A stretch of 14,533 bases of DNA, taken from NCBI GenBank assembly GCA_031552355.1, contig JAVBMO010000066.1:1-14533 (forward strand), in the 5' to 3' direction. The position numbers and the translations under genes were made by a program. Below the pieces are notes generated by a model. The model was given only the letters and a program-made list of their open reading frames with translations. It searched no databases and had not been told where the DNA came from. This document shows, piece after piece, positions 6,456-13,794 of this stretch. Source of the DNA: JAVBMO01 sp031552355. Its GTDB lineage: Bacteria > Bacteroidota > Bacteroidia > Bacteroidales > P3. How positions within the stretch are numbered: the stretch's first letter is position 1; each line of letters begins with the position of its first letter.

Positions 6456-7811
6456 TTACAACTGGTTCTTCAAAGCCTTTTCAAAATCAGCTGTTAAATA
6501 ATGGTCTTTTTCAAAGCTTTGCAATAAAATTTCGATAGGCTGTGCTGAAATGGAAAGGCTCTGATATTCCTGCAATAGCAAAGGCAGTTTTAGACCTTGT
6601 TCCATGTAGCGCTTGATTGTTGCTTGTAGGGCTGCATTCACTTCGTCGATGGTGCCTACACATTCAAAAGGTTTTTCTTCTTCAATTCCGGTAAGTTGAC
6701 GAAAGTAAAAACGAAGATTTTCGTCGGCAAATAAATCTTTTTGGAAAATATTTTGCAATTTTTCTGGCTCAATGAAAGGTGATAGAATGATATAAACAAA
6801 CAGACATTTGGGGCAATTTCCACACCAAATGTCGGTTTTACTCCCTGCATTACAACTTTTGAAAACCGGAAAATAGGCTTCCTGCTGTGAAAAAAGTTTG
6901 GCAATTTGCAATTCATTTATCGGACGCAAAAAGCTGAAATAGTTGAAATCCTCTGAAATAAATTCAGCAACATAGTTCCTGAAATCTATTTCAAACTCAA
7001 AACTTTTGGAGTATTGATGATTTACATCGGTGTTTTTTACTGTCGATTCGTTAGCGCTCGATTCATTGGACAAAACAATGTGCCGTTTTTCCGAAATGGC
7101 AGAGCATAGCAGGCTTACAAATGCTAACATGGCCGAAAAAGGTGTATGTCCGTTTAGAAAACCTTTGGCATTCAAATCCAATAGGGTAGGGTCTATATTT
7201 CTGTGAACCTCAATCATTTCCAATGTTTGGTATCCGGCAGTTTTTACACATTCCAAACTGGCGCCCCTCGGATTGATAATCATGGGCGTGATATTGAATC
7301 CGGCTTGTTTAAGTAATTCAAGGCTTACGACAGAATCTTTGCCCCCACCGATGGGAATAATCAAATCATTATTTAGCTTAAAATTCAGTTTTTGGGTTTC
7401 TTTTTCGCTTTCGCAAACAATTTCAACAAAAGCATCCAAATGGGTGGTTATTTTATTGGTATGAAAAAATTCACCCAATCCATTGTAATAAAGTTTTTTC
7501 CAAAATTTAATTTGGGGCGTTTTTAGTTGAAAAGGCTTGATAATAATTTTAGGAGAACAGCAAGATTTCCAATAGCTTATCAATTCGATCATGCCGATAT
7601 GAAAAACCAGTAAATCCAATTCTTCGGAATTTAAGTTTTCATAATGATAGAAATCTCTTTGAGGAATTTGCAGTTTGGGCGTAAACCTGATTTTTTCGCC
7701 AATGGAAAACAGAAATTCAATATTCAATTGTCCGTTTGTAAGTTCGTAGTTGAAGCTTTCGTAAGAAAAACAAGGATATTCGTTTCGTAACTTTTCAAAA
7801 AGAGACTGCAT
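6456..7811 (-). CDS. PP-loop ATPase-fold protein, probable MurL-like UDP-MurNAc-L-Ala-L-Glu epimerase
   Basis: From the ATG at 7811 the protein has 451 residues. A PP-loop motif IPIGGGKDSVV lies at about 152-162 and marks an ATP pyrophosphatase (adenylating) fold. LSNESSANEST follows at about 247-257, then a Cys group: Cys320 and CGNCPKC (Cys330, Cys333, Cys336), likely to bind a metal. I recognise this arrangement as that of MurL, which in Xanthomonas epimerises the L-Glu of UDP-MurNAc-L-Ala-L-Glu to D-Glu with ATP. The N-terminal 140 residues have no motif I know. The partner MurD2 is not adjacent. Other PP-loop enzymes (QueC or tRNA-modifying types) are the alternative. The frame can be opened to ATG 7874, but those 21 residues are encoded by a heptamer repeat and look non-coding. 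I prefer 7811. Confidence 0.6.
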   Translation of the reverse strand: MQSLFEKLRNEYPCFSYESFNYELTNGQLNIEFLFSIGEKIRFTPKLQIPQRDFYHYENLNSEELDLLVFHIGMIELISYWKSCCSPKIIIKPFQLKTPQIKFWKKLYYNGLGEFFHTNKITTHLDAFVEIVCESEKETQKLNFKLNNDLIIPIGGGKDSVVSLELLKQAGFNITPMIINPRGASLECVKTAGYQTLEMIEVHRNIDPTLLDLNAKGFLNGHTPFSAMLAFVSLLCSAISEKRHIVLSNESSANESTVKNTDVNHQYSKSFEFEIDFRNYVAEFISEDFNYFSFLRPINELQIAKLFSQQEAYFPVFKSCNAGSKTDIWCGNCPKCLFVYIILSPFIEPEKLQNIFQKDLFADENLRFYFRQLTGIEEEKPFECVGTIDEVNAALQATIKRYMEQGLKLPLLLQEYQSLSISAQPIEILLQSFEKDHYLTADFEKALKNQL

Positions 7812-7820
7812 TTTTTTAAT

Positions 7821-7841
7821 TGAGAATTGAGAATTGAGAAT
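7821..7841 (-). repeat. Three perfect tandem heptamers (ATTCTCA on the - strand)
   Basis: The + strand reads TGAGAAT three times without error (7821-7827, 7828-7834, 7835-7841). On the - strand the array ends nine bases before the preferred ATG (7811) of the MurL-like gene. A change in copy number would shift the frame of the longer reading from ATG 7874, but would only change leader length if translation starts at 7811. Confidence 0.85.
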
Positions 7842-7893
7842 TTGTAATGCCAAATTCCATTCTAAACCCGTCATTAATAATTGATTTATTTTT

Positions 7894-7901
7894 CAAAATT
7901 A
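7894..7901 (-). promoter_or_regulatory. Possible -7 promoter element (TAATTTTG) for the MurL-like gene
   Basis: On the - strand TAATTTTG fits TAnnTTTG. A -33 TTTG is not visible at the normal 19-20 base distance. The start of transcription would be near 7888, giving a leader of about 77 bases to ATG 7811 or about 14 to ATG 7874. It lies in the 222-base divergent region shared with carA. Confidence 0.35.
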
Positions 7902-8025
7902 CTAATAAAATGGATTTCTTGGATTGAAAATATTAGAATTTTAAAAAATAAGGTTTTTATCTTTCAGCTAAGATTTAATGGTTAAAAACTCAGGTCAGAT
8001 TGTTTATAATATTTTTCAACACTTC

Positions 8026-8056
8026 TTTTTAGATGCTTAAAAAACATGTAACTTTG
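8026..8056 (+). promoter_or_regulatory. Bacteroidota-type promoter of carA (-7 TAACTTTG)
   Basis: TAACTTTG at 8049-8056 is an exact TAnnTTTG match, the same eight bases as before the deaminase gene. A T-rich stretch (8026-8030) lies at the -33 distance but has no clear TTTG. The leader to the carA ATG would be about 35 bases. I see no attenuator hairpin or operator in it. Confidence 0.5.
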
Positions 8057-8096
8057 TACGATTTTTAAATTTCTATCAAAGAAATCTCACAAATAT

Positions 8097-9170
8097 ATGG
8101 ATAAAAAAGCATCACTTATTCTTGAAAATGGAAGCGTTTTTGAAGGCTATTCTTTTGGTTATGAAACACCTGTTTCCGGTGAAGTAGTTTTTAGCACCGC
8201 CATGGTAGGTTATCCCGAAAGCCTTACAGACCCTTCGTATGCCGGGCAAATTCTTACTGTAACTTTTCCCTTGATAGGGAATTACGGCGTACCTGAAGAC
8301 AAAATGGAAAACGGTATCTCTTCCTTGTTTGAATCCGAAAAAATTCAAGTTACAGGCCTGATTATATCGGAATATTCTCACCAATACAGCCATTGGAACG
8401 CCAAAAAAAGTTTGTCTGAATGGCTTTGTGAGAATAAGATTCCCGGAATTTATGGAGTGGATACTCGCGAAATAACCAAGCTTCTGAGAGATAACGGCTC
8501 TTTGAAAGGGAAAATTGTTTTCAATTCGCCTGATGAAGTTGATTTTGTGGATACAACCAAGGTTAATTGGGTTGCTGAAGTGAGTTGCAAAGAGGTTATC
8601 CGCTATAATGCGGAAAATCCTGTGAAAACAGTGGTAATGGTTGATTGTGGTGTGAAACACAATATTTTACGGTGCTTTTTTAAAAGAAATGTAAATGTGA
8701 TCCGTGTGCCTTGGGATTATGATTTCAATACGTTGGAATACGACGGATTGTTTATTTCCAACGGCCCCGGTGACCCCAACCATTGTCAAAAAACCATTGA
8801 GAACATTCGTAAAGCCCTGCAAGGCGACAAACCTATATTTGGTATTTGTATGGGTAACCAATTGCTCGCAAAAGCTGCAGGCGCTTCAACATTTAAGTTG
8901 AAATATGGACATAGAAGCCATAACCAGCCGGTACAAATGGTGAATTCAAATAAATGCTTCATCAGTTCGCAAAATCATAGCTACGCAGTTGATGTGGATA
9001 CTTTAAGCAACGAATGGGAATCTTTATTTGTGAATATGAACGATGGAACCAATGAAGGAATCCGCCACAAAACCAAGCCTTTCTTTTCGGCACAATTTCA
9101 CCCCGAAGCGGCCAGTGGCCCTACCGATACGGAATTCATGTTCGATATGTTTATGGATTTAATGAAATAG
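8097..9170 (+). CDS. carA: Carbamoyl-phosphate synthase small subunit (glutamine amidotransferase)
   Basis: Releases ammonia from glutamine and passes it to CarB for carbamoyl phosphate synthesis, the first step to pyrimidines and arginine. The 357 residues have an N-terminal CarA domain (about 1-140, with NGSVFEGYSFG and the block MVGYPESLTDPSYAGQI) and a class I glutaminase domain (about 178-355). The triad is Cys251 in GICMGNQ, His335 and Glu337 in FHPEA; FISNGPGDP lies at 219-227 and SQNHSYAVD at 291-299. GICMGNQ and GHRSHNQPV in place of GICLGHQ and GHRGxNHPV are, as I recall, usual in Bacteroidales. The start is ATG with no Shine-Dalgarno sequence. The gap to carB is 53 bases, and both are surely one operon. 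Confidence 0.97.
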   Translation: MDKKASLILENGSVFEGYSFGYETPVSGEVVFSTAMVGYPESLTDPSYAGQILTVTFPLIGNYGVPEDKMENGISSLFESEKIQVTGLIISEYSHQYSHWNAKKSLSEWLCENKIPGIYGVDTREITKLLRDNGSLKGKIVFNSPDEVDFVDTTKVNWVAEVSCKEVIRYNAENPVKTVVMVDCGVKHNILRCFFKRNVNVIRVPWDYDFNTLEYDGLFISNGPGDPNHCQKTIENIRKALQGDKPIFGICMGNQLLAKAAGASTFKLKYGHRSHNQPVQMVNSNKCFISSQNHSYAVDVDTLSNEWESLFVNMNDGTNEGIRHKTKPFFSAQFHPEAASGPTDTEFMFDMFMDLMK

Positions 9171-9223
9171 GGGCTGGGCAATAAATTAATGCTTTTAATT
9201 ATAGAAATGTAACAAAAGAAAAT

Positions 9224-12200
9224 ATGCAAGATAATATTAAAACTCATTCCGTAAAAAAAGTACTTCTTTTAGGTTCCGGGGCATTGAAAATTGGTGAAGC
9301 TGGCGAATTTGACTATTCCGGTTCACAAGCGCTTAAAGCCTTGAAAGAAGAAAGTATTTATACTGTATTAATTAATCCGAATATTGCCACTGTACAAACT
9401 TCGGAAGGTGTTGCCGACAAAGTTTATTTTTTGCCTGTTACGCCGTTTTTTGTCGAAAAAGTTATAGAAAAAGAACGCCCGGACAGTATTTTGCTGGCTT
9501 TCGGCGGACAAACAGCTTTGAACTGTGGTGTTGAATTGTACAATGCCGGAATTTTCGAAAAATACGATATTAAAGTATTAGGAACGCCTGTACAATCGAT
9601 TATCGATACCGAAGACCGCGAATTATTTGTTCATAAACTGGACGAAATAGATGTAAAAACCATCAAAAGTATTGCGGCCAATACCAAAGAAGAAGCTCAC
9701 AAGGCAGCAGAAGAATTGGGTTACCCTATTATTGTGCGTGCAGCCTACGCTTTGGGGGGGATGGGTAGTGGTTTCTGCAACAATCCTCAGGAATTGGATG
9801 CTTTGGCCGAAAAAGCTTTCAACTATTCTAATCAGTTATTGGTTGAAAAATCGTTGAAAGGTTGGAAAGAAATTGAATATGAGGTGGTTCGCGACCGTTA
9901 TGACAACTGTATTACTGTTTGTAATATGGAAAACTTTGACCCGCTTGGAATTCATACCGGCGAAAGTATTGTTGTGGCCCCTTCGCAAACCCTTACCAAC
10001 CAGGAATTTCATAAGCTTCGTGAATTGGCCATCCGCATTATCCGCCATATTGGCATTGTGGGTGAATGTAATGTGCAGTTTGCCTTCGACACAAGTTCCG
10101 AAGATTACCGTGTGATTGAAGTAAACGCACGTTTGAGCCGTTCATCGGCTTTAGCTTCAAAAGCAACAGGTTATCCTTTGGCTTTTGTGGCTGCAAAATT
10201 AGGTTTGGGTTATGGCTTGCATGAATTGAAAAACTCGGTAACCAAAACCACTACTGCTTATTTTGAGCCTGCCCTGGATTATATTGTATGTAAAATTCCA
10301 CGTTGGGATTTGAGTAAATTTCATGGTGTTTCGCACGAAATCGGCAGCAGTATGAAGAGTGTGGGAGAAGTTATGGCCATTGGACGTAGCTTTGAAGAAG
10401 TTATCCAAAAAGGTTTGCGGATGATTGCGCAAGGCATGCACGGTTTTGTTGCCAATAAAGATATTAAAGTTGATAATATTGAAAAAGCCCTTTCGGAACC
10501 TACAGACAAACGCATATTCATTATTGCACAAGCCTTGGAAGAAGGTTTTTCTATTGAGCGTATCCACGAATTGACAAAAATCGATTTGTGGTTTTTACAA
10601 AAGTTGCAAAATATCTACAAACATTCTAAAGAAATTGGCGCATACAGTGATATCAAAGAATTGCCTGCCGAGGTTTTGCGTACTGCGAAGCAAAAGGGTT
10701 TTTCCGATTTTCAGATTGCCCGTTTGATTTACAAAAATTCCGATATTGCCACTGACAACAAAGAATTGGTGCGTCAATATAGAAAAGATTTGAAAATAAT
10801 TCCTGTTGTAAAACAAATAGATACTTTGGCGGCGGAATATCCTGCCCAAACCAACTATTTGTATTTGACTTACAATGGAACCGGTAATGATGTTCATTAT
10901 TTAGGAGATAGGAAATCAGTTATAGTACTGGGTTCCGGTGCCTATAGAATCGGAAGCAGCGTTGAATTTGACTGGTGTAGCGTAAATGCGTTGCAAACCA
11001 TTCAAAAGAACGGCTGGCGAGGGGTTATGATTAACTACAACCCTGAAACCGTATCGACGGACTACGATATGTGCGACCGTCTGTATTTCGACGAACTGAC
11101 CTACGAAAGAGTAATGGATATTTTGGAATTGGAAAACCCTCACGGGGTAATCCTTTCCACAGGTGGACAAATTCCTAATAACTTAGCTTTGTCGCTTGAC
11201 AAAGCAGGGATTCCGATTTTGGGAACCTCTGCTAAAAGTATCGACAATGCAGAAGACCGCCACAAGTTTTCATCTATGCTCGACCGTTTGGGAATTGACC
11301 AACCACGTTGGAAAGAACTTTCTTCGATGAGCGATGTAGATAGATTTGTGGAAGAAGTAGGCTTCCCTGTTTTGGTGCGCCCTTCATACGTGTTGTCAGG
11401 TGCTGCTATGAATGTTTGCTCTAATTCTACCGAATTGGAACAATTCCTGAAATTAGCAGCCAATGTATCTCAAAAACATCCTGTGGTAGTCAGCGAATTT
11501 ATTGAAAATGCCAAGGAAATTGAAGTAGATGCGGTTGCCAATAAAGGTGAAATTGTAGCCTATGCCATTTCGGAACATATTGAATTTGCCGGCGTGCATT
11601 CGGGCGATGCCACCATTCAATTCCCGCCACAACGTTTGTATGTAGAAACTGTTAGAAGAATTAAACGTATTGCCCGTCAAATTGCTGAGGAATTGAATAT
11701 TACAGGTCCTTTTAACATTCAGTTTTTGGCTCGCGATAACGAAATCAAAGTAATTGAATGCAACCTTCGGGCTTCGAGAAGTTTCCCATTTGTTTCAAAG
11801 GTTTTGAAAATCAATTTTATTGAAATTGCTACCAAAGTTATGTTGGGACAAAATGTAGAAAAATTGGAGAAAAACGCTTTTGACTTGGATTATGTGGGTA
11901 TCAAGGCGTCGCAATTCTCATTCTCCCGTTTACAAAAAGCTGACCCCATTTTGGGAGTAGATATGTCTTCTACCGGTGAAGTGGGTTGTTTGGGCGATGA
12001 CTATTATGAAGCGGTGTTGAAAGCGATGGTTTCTGTGGGAATCCGATTGCCGAAGAAAAATGTATTGCTTTCTACAGGCCCTGCAAAATCAAAAGTGGAA
12101 TTGTTAGGAAGTGCCAGCCTAATGCACAAAAAAGGATTTACGATTTATGCAACAGAAGGAACGCATAAATTTTTGGCTCAAAATGGCGTACCCTCTATTT

Positions 12201-12457
12201 TGGCTTATTTGCCAAGCGAAAGCGAAACCCCCAATACATTGGATTTAATAAGAGACAAACAAGTGGATTTAGTTGTAAATATTCCCAAAAACCTGACTCA
12301 AAAAGAATTAGGGAATGGCTACACGCTAAGACGCAGTGCTATAGATTTTAATATTCCATTGTTTACCAATGCTCGTTTGGCTTCCGCGTTTATCCATGCT
12401 TTTTGCAGTATTGATATCAATCACATTCCAATAAAAAGCTGGGACGAATATAAATAG
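9224..12457 (+). CDS. carB: Carbamoyl-phosphate synthase large subunit
   Basis: Makes carbamoyl phosphate from bicarbonate, ammonia (from CarA) and two ATP. The 1077 residues match the family's usual length. The two homologous ATP-grasp halves begin with LLLGSGALKIGEAGEFDYSG (14-33) and VIVLGSGAYRIGSSVEFDW (about 565-583). Each has its glycine loop (YALGGMGSGF in half one, YVLSGAAMNV in half two) and metal-binding block (EVNARLSRSSALASK, ECNLRASRSFPFVSK). An MGS-like regulatory domain follows from about residue 942 to the end. The first half (GEFDYSGSQALKALKEE, LLAFGGQTALNCGVEL, CNMENFDPLGIHTGESIVVAPSQTL) resembles animal CAD far more than E. coli CarB. The MGS domain also has the animal-like GYTLRRSAIDFNIPLF. 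No damage or frameshift is seen. Confidence 0.98.
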   Translation: MQDNIKTHSVKKVLLLGSGALKIGEAGEFDYSGSQALKALKEESIYTVLINPNIATVQTSEGVADKVYFLPVTPFFVEKVIEKERPDSILLAFGGQTALNCGVELYNAGIFEKYDIKVLGTPVQSIIDTEDRELFVHKLDEIDVKTIKSIAANTKEEAHKAAEELGYPIIVRAAYALGGMGSGFCNNPQELDALAEKAFNYSNQLLVEKSLKGWKEIEYEVVRDRYDNCITVCNMENFDPLGIHTGESIVVAPSQTLTNQEFHKLRELAIRIIRHIGIVGECNVQFAFDTSSEDYRVIEVNARLSRSSALASKATGYPLAFVAAKLGLGYGLHELKNSVTKTTTAYFEPALDYIVCKIPRWDLSKFHGVSHEIGSSMKSVGEVMAIGRSFEEVIQKGLRMIAQGMHGFVANKDIKVDNIEKALSEPTDKRIFIIAQALEEGFSIERIHELTKIDLWFLQKLQNIYKHSKEIGAYSDIKELPAEVLRTAKQKGFSDFQIARLIYKNSDIATDNKELVRQYRKDLKIIPVVKQIDTLAAEYPAQTNYLYLTYNGTGNDVHYLGDRKSVIVLGSGAYRIGSSVEFDWCSVNALQTIQKNGWRGVMINYNPETVSTDYDMCDRLYFDELTYERVMDILELENPHGVILSTGGQIPNNLALSLDKAGIPILGTSAKSIDNAEDRHKFSSMLDRLGIDQPRWKELSSMSDVDRFVEEVGFPVLVRPSYVLSGAAMNVCSNSTELEQFLKLAANVSQKHPVVVSEFIENAKEIEVDAVANKGEIVAYAISEHIEFAGVHSGDATIQFPPQRLYVETVRRIKRIARQIAEELNITGPFNIQFLARDNEIKVIECNLRASRSFPFVSKVLKINFIEIATKVMLGQNVEKLEKNAFDLDYVGIKASQFSFSRLQKADPILGVDMSSTGEVGCLGDDYYEAVLKAMVSVGIRLPKKNVLLSTGPAKSKVELLGSASLMHKKGFTIYATEGTHKFLAQNGVPSILAYLPSESETPNTLDLIRDKQVDLVVNIPKNLTQKELGNGYTLRRSAIDFNIPLFTNARLASAFIHAFCSIDINHIPIKSWDEYK

Positions 12458-12479
12458 AAAATGTTCTATTATAAAATTT

Positions 12480-12521
12480 GAATGCAGTTGCAAAGTTATA
12501 ATTTGCAATTGCATTCTTTCT
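12480..12521 (+). terminator. Probable terminator hairpin after carB
   Basis: GAATGCAGTTGCAAA (12480-12494) pairs with TTTGCAATTGCATTC (12502-12516) over 15 positions with one G-U pair and a seven-base loop GTTATAA. The tail TTTCT is short, so termination may be partial. The hairpin starts 23 bases after the carB stop. Confidence 0.65.
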
Positions 12522-12628
12522 AAGAAATAACGGGAATTAAATATGGTACATTTGGGTTTGAAGAGAAAGCGTATTTGTATGAAATACATTTATTAGTAAG
12601 TGTTACAAGTGAAAAAAGTAAATTATTT

Positions 12629-12659
12629 TTTGTGTTTTTATCATTTTTTTGTACCTTTG
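12629..12659 (+). promoter_or_regulatory. Strong Bacteroidota promoter of the SRP RNA gene
   Basis: A -33 TTTG (12629-12632), a 19-base spacer and a -7 TACCTTTG (12652-12659) fit the Bacteroidota consensus almost perfectly. The RNA's first paired base (G12664) is five bases after the element, as expected for a transcription start. Confidence 0.8.
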
Positions 12660-12663
12660 CAAT

Positions 12664-12765
12664 GGGTAAGTCTTATACGACCAGCTCCTATTGAACTCCC
12701 CCAGGGTTGGAAGACAGCAAGGGTAGATGGTTGTAGCGGTGCGATATAAGTAGCTTACCCTTTTT
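12664..12765 (+). ncRNA. ffs: Small signal recognition particle RNA (4.5S type)
   Basis: The RNA scaffold of the signal recognition particle: it binds Ffh (SRP54) and directs membrane proteins to the translocon. The ends pair perfectly, GGGTAAG (12664-12670) with CTTACCC (12754-12760), then CTTATA (12672-12677) with TATAAG (12745-12750). The apical part holds the conserved Ffh-binding core: CCCCCAGGG, then a GGAA tetraloop (12710-12713), then the asymmetric loop ACAGCAAGGG. The tetraloop is closed by U-A and U-G pairs where C-G pairs are usual. The terminal stem runs straight into TTTTT (12761-12765), so it probably also serves as terminator. About 100 bases is normal for the small bacterial form. 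The apparent frames across this locus are not genes. Confidence 0.93.
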
Positions 12766-12778
12766 ATTTTTAAGGTGT

Positions 12779-12814
12779 AAAAATCCATTTTTTTGATTTA
12801 TAATGGGATTTTTT
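12779..12814. terminator. Possible bidirectional terminator between SRP RNA and sigma gene
   Basis: AAAAATCCATT (12779-12789) pairs with AATGGGATTTTT (12802-12813) with one bulged G and a 12-base loop. A T run is present on both strands next to the stem. It could end the sigma factor transcript from the right and back up the SRP RNA terminator from the left. The stem is A-T rich and so of moderate strength. Confidence 0.5.
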
Positions 12815-12951
12815 GGCGTCATTACCAATTTTTTCTTCCAGTGGATGTGCTAATCCATAAAAAAACACAACATTCACAGAAATTATCAGTAAACCATGTG
12901 TCTTTTACTTGCAATTTTGACATTCGAAAATAAGGAAAAATTTCCGTATTC

Positions 12952-13533
12952 TTAAAATTCTAAAACTGCCGGATTCTTTTCGGCATATTTCCTGATATTT
13001 ATTAAGGCATAACGCATGCGCCCCAAAGCAGTATTGATGCTTACACCTGTTTTTTCAGAAATTTCTTTGAAGTTCATATCGCCGTAATAACGCATGATTA
13101 ATACACGTCGCTGATCTTCAGGTAGTTTTTTAATTATTTTCTTTAAATCGCCATGAATTTGCGATTTAACAATTTTTCGTTCTACGGAATCCTCATGAAT
13201 ATCAAAAGTTTCAAAGAAATCTTTTTCTGTTTTGTTATTTACCATAGGCATTTTCCCTTCCTTACGGAAGTAGTCCACAGTTAAATTGTGGGCAATTCGC
13301 ATAACCCAATGGATGAATTTTCCTTCATCTTTGTAGTTTCCAAGATTTAAGGTGTTAATCACTTTTATGAAAGTATCCTGAAAAATATCCTCAGCTACAT
13401 TCTTTTCCTTTACAACAGAAAGAATATACCCAAAAACTTTAGCTTTATGACGTTCTAAAAGGGTTTCAAAATTGGAATGATTTCCTTGAAGATAACCGGA
13501 TAAAAGTTCATTATCATTGAGCATTTGGCTCAT
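12952..13533 (-). CDS. ECF-type RNA polymerase sigma factor
   Basis: A 193-residue sigma-70 family protein with regions 2 and 4 only, that is, an extracytoplasmic-function type that redirects RNA polymerase. Region 2 spans about residues 24-92, with VAEDIFQDTFIKV (core binding) and KFIHWVMRIAHNLTVDYFRKE (-10 recognition). Region 4 spans about 130-186, with LPEDQRRVLIMRYYGDMNFKEIS and the helix-turn-helix GVSINTALGRMRYAL. No anti-sigma gene follows; the next locus downstream is the SRP RNA. It is preceded by a perfect Shine-Dalgarno sequence and a TACCTTTG promoter element identical to that of the SRP RNA, which suggests transcription by the housekeeping sigma. Its regulon and signal cannot be told from here. 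Its context suggests an orphan, stand-alone regulator. Confidence 0.92.
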   Translation of the reverse strand: MSQMLNDNELLSGYLQGNHSNFETLLERHKAKVFGYILSVVKEKNVAEDIFQDTFIKVINTLNLGNYKDEGKFIHWVMRIAHNLTVDYFRKEGKMPMVNNKTEKDFFETFDIHEDSVERKIVKSQIHGDLKKIIKKLPEDQRRVLIMRYYGDMNFKEISEKTGVSINTALGRMRYALINIRKYAEKNPAVLEF

Positions 13534-13538
13534 AAAAA

Positions 13539-13545
13539 CCTCCTT
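13539..13545 (-). promoter_or_regulatory. Canonical Shine-Dalgarno sequence of the sigma factor gene
   Basis: On the - strand AAGGAGG lies five bases (TTTTT) before the ATG. This is the full anti-16S match and fixes the start at 13533. None of the other genes in the window has such a site; in Bacteroidota the anti-Shine-Dalgarno end of 16S rRNA is normally sequestered and such sites are rare. Confidence 0.85.
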
Positions 13546-13618
13546 GTTTATTATTAAAAAAAGTAGTGGTTTCCCCGATAATGAATCTCCTATGTTTTAT
13601 TGATTTAATTTTGATGTG

Positions 13619-13626
13619 CAAAGGTA
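13619..13626 (-). promoter_or_regulatory. -7 promoter element (TACCTTTG) of the sigma factor gene
   Basis: On the - strand TACCTTTG fits TAnnTTTG and is identical to the SRP RNA element. No clear -33 TTTG is seen at the right distance. The leader to the ATG would be about 80 bases. Confidence 0.5.
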
Positions 13627-13721
13627 ACAAAAATATCTTTTATATTATACATTTATTATCTTAGACAAAAAAAAAATTAAAAAGATGCTTTATGTTGTGA
13701 CTTTTAATTTAACTTAAAAAT

Positions 13722-13740
13722 CCACCTGCTCAGCAGGTGG
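13722..13740. repeat. Palindrome CCACCTGCT-C-AGCAGGTGG
   Basis: Two perfect nine-base arms surround a single C. The core CCACCTGC recurs at 13811-13818 inside the larger inverted repeat, so both are probably parts of one repeat family or element. No T tract follows, so it is not an intrinsic terminator. Confidence 0.85.
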
Positions 13741-13750
13741 TGATGCTCTT

Positions 13751-13794
13751 TGGCTATGCCTTTATTGTTTTTAGAAATCGCGGTGGCGTAGCCA
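13751..13794. repeat. Inverted repeat TGGCTATGCC / GGCGTAGCCA
   Basis: TGGCTATGCC (13751-13760) pairs with GGCGTAGCCA (13785-13794) over ten positions with one G-U pair and a 24-base loop. The right arm lies within the next, larger inverted repeat, so the two structures compete. Confidence 0.65.

Noticed and set aside
7820..7842. Possible CRISPR array
   Set aside because: The repeats are seven bases, directly joined without spacers, and no cas genes are present.
12326..12589. An 87-residue - strand frame at the end of carB
   Set aside because: It overlaps carB antisense and crosses the terminator hairpin; no motif is seen.
12603..12788. A 61-residue - strand frame across the SRP RNA locus
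   Set aside because: It is the antisense of a well-supported structured RNA and its promoter.
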